Shown: positions 31,011-32,082 of the stretch, one piece after another
Position numbering within the stretch: the stretch's first letter is position 1
How the letters are laid out: each line of letters opens with the position of its first letter
Assembly: GCA_012839385.1 (NCBI GenBank)
Contig: DUNL01000218.1
Coordinates: 1-32,082, forward strand
Direction of reading: 5' to 3'
Source: Clostridiaceae bacterium
GTDB taxonomy: Bacteria > Bacillota > Clostridia > Saccharofermentanales > DTU023
DNA: 32,082 nucleotides
Made by a program: the position numbers and the translations under genes
The notes under the pieces: model-generated
Database searches by the model: none
The model's input: the letters and a program-made list of their open reading frames with translations, nothing else
What the model was told of the DNA's origin: nothing

Positions 31011-31997
31011 CTAACTGATACGTACACGTGGATCAACCACGGCGTAAAGAATGTCTTGGATCAGAAGACCTACCAAAGTGAGTACCGACATAAAGGCTAG
31101 ATAAAACATAGTAAAAGGCACATCTCCTTGAGTCATGCATAAATATGAGGTGTAGCCGATACCTTCAATCTGGAATAAAGTTTCTGTGATCATTGCTCCC
31201 GCGAACAATGAAGGCAGTGAGCCACCCAGAATTGTTACTACGGGAATCAATGTGTTACGGAAGGCATGATGATTGATTACCTTACTTTCAACCACACCCT
31301 TGGCACGTGCGGTACGAATATAATCTGAACTTAAAACTTCCAGCATATTGGTTCTGGTATAACGCATCAAGCCACCAATACTTAGAAAAACCAGGACTAT
31401 GACCGGAAGAATATAATGGTATCCGACATCCAAAGTCTGACCAAAGGGTGAGAAAAATTCGTGATTTCTTGAAATCATTCCATATAGGGGAAACCAACCC
31501 AATTTTGTTGAAAAGATATATTTCATGATTTCCGCCAAGAAAAAAGTTGGGAATGAAATAGTTAGCATAGAAAAGAAAGTAATCATATAGTCTGTACGTG
31601 AATACTGTTTAACCGCTGCTTTTATACCTAAAGGAATGGCAATTACAATATGTAAAATAAATTGGATAATATTAAGGACTACTGAATACCAAATCTTGTC
31701 TCGAAAAACAGTCGTAACAGGCTGTCTAAAATGCCAACTCTCACCAAAATTACCCCTGACAGCTTCTCCCGCCCAATTGACATAACCTTCAAGATAGCCA
31801 TCATTCATATGGTATATCTCTTCCAGTTCATCAAGCCAATCCTGATAACTCCTGGTGGTATCCATGGCGGCTCTCTGCCTGGCAATACTGGAAACATAGC
31901 TGGTAGGTAGATTCCGCATCAAAATATAAATGATTAACGTAACACATATTAGGATAAATATACTGATTAATAGTCGTTTGACAATGTATTTCCGCAT
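31011..31997 (-). CDS. oppB: Oligopeptide ABC transporter permease OppB (opp2)
   Basis: First opp2 gene in view, 328 residues. The N-terminal span (KRLLISIFILICVTLIIYIL) is followed by MRNLPTSYV and a 60-residue extracytoplasmic segment, five further spans, the coupling loop SDYIRTARAKGVVESKVINH, and the standard end DILYAVVDPRVRIS. The upstream 85 bases to the window edge hold TATACT on the minus strand, 16 bases before ATG, without a convincing -35 box. No binding protein for this system is in the window; it may lie upstream beyond the right edge. Confidence 0.92.
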   Translation of the reverse strand: MRKYIVKRLLISIFILICVTLIIYILMRNLPTSYVSSIARQRAAMDTTRSYQDWLDELEEIYHMNDGYLEGYVNWAGEAVRGNFGESWHFRQPVTTVFRDKIWYSVVLNIIQFILHIVIAIPLGIKAAVKQYSRTDYMITFFSMLTISFPTFFLAEIMKYIFSTKLGWFPLYGMISRNHEFFSPFGQTLDVGYHYILPVIVLVFLSIGGLMRYTRTNMLEVLSSDYIRTARAKGVVESKVINHHAFRNTLIPVVTILGGSLPSLFAGAMITETLFQIEGIGYTSYLCMTQGDVPFTMFYLAFMSVLTLVGLLIQDILYAVVDPRVRIS

Positions 31998-32082
31998 ACT
32001 CTCAGCCCTTTACAGTATAGAGAAACTACATCTCTGTCCTACAATCAGGCGAGCCCGCGTTTTACAAAGTCGCGTGAGCCCG
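31998..32082 (-). other. Right-edge region upstream of oppB2
   Basis: Short upstream stretch cut by the window end. It contains a small inverted repeat AGAGA (32019-32023) / TCTCT (32031-32035) and two near-copies of a GC-rich word (GCGAGCCCGCG near 32049-32059 and GCGTGAGCCCG at 32072-32082). They might be part of a terminator or regulatory element of whatever precedes the operon, but too little is visible to say. Confidence 0.2.

Noticed and set aside
1-32082. CRISPR arrays, tRNA or rRNA genes, insertion sequences, attachment sites
   Set aside because: No repeat-spacer pattern, cloverleaf with CCA-type end, transposase frame or terminal inverted repeat was seen on reading through; small RNAs could be missed by eye.

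Overview
The window reads as chromosomal DNA from an anaerobic, amino-acid-fermenting Bacillota (Clostridia-like). I base this on strong GGAGG-type ribosome binding sites, lipoprotein substrate-binding proteins, Gram-positive-type promoters, mid-range GC by eye, and above all a complete coenzyme-B12-dependent methylaspartate pathway of glutamate fermentation of the Clostridium tetanomorphum type. The genus cannot be fixed from what I see. I saw no tRNA, rRNA, CRISPR array, insertion sequence or phage gene, and no gene-free stretch longer than about 220 bases.

Layout. (1) 118-4908, plus strand: a five-gene branched-chain-amino-acid-type (Liv/HAAT) ABC importer, with a strong hairpin after the binding-protein gene and a terminator at the end. 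(2) 5063-6403, plus strand: citX, the transferase that loads the citrate-lyase-type prosthetic group, under its own good promoter, then an mntP-like Mn efflux pump. (3) 6547-12501, minus strand: a complete oligopeptide ABC importer in the order oppB-oppC-oppD-oppF-oppA. (4) 12664-25389, minus strand: a 12.7-kb catabolic operon in the order mesaconase alpha, mesaconase beta, GntR regulator, glmS, glmL, glmE, methylaspartate ammonia-lyase, a P-loop/AlaX-like fusion protein, citD, citE, citF, citC, citG. (5) 25612-26469, plus strand: a divergent membrane-anchored metallophosphoesterase. (6) 26529-31997, minus strand: a second oligopeptide ABC importer (BCDF without a binding protein in view) and a small membrane protein.

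How it works together. Peptides (two Opp systems) and amino acids (Liv) are imported. Glutamate is rearranged to 3-methylaspartate by GlmES, kept active by GlmL, and deaminated to mesaconate by Mal. The Fe-S hydratase pair hydrates mesaconate to citramalate, and the CitDEF-like lyase cleaves citramalate to acetate and pyruvate. CitG, CitX and CitC make, attach and acetylate the lyase prosthetic group. The Cit proteins resemble citrate lyase, but the setting makes citramalate the likely substrate.

The most interesting item is the 309-residue protein at 17402-18331, inside the pathway operon. It joins an N-terminal P-loop nucleotide-binding domain to a C-terminal domain closely resembling the alanyl-tRNA editing (AlaX / second additional) domain, with one metal-ligand His replaced by Asp. 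The 25390-25611 divergent control region is also rich in structure: two promoters facing opposite ways, a 19-bp palindrome over one -10 box, a spaced 10-bp inverted repeat, and a 9-codon leader ORF ending flush with the next start codon.
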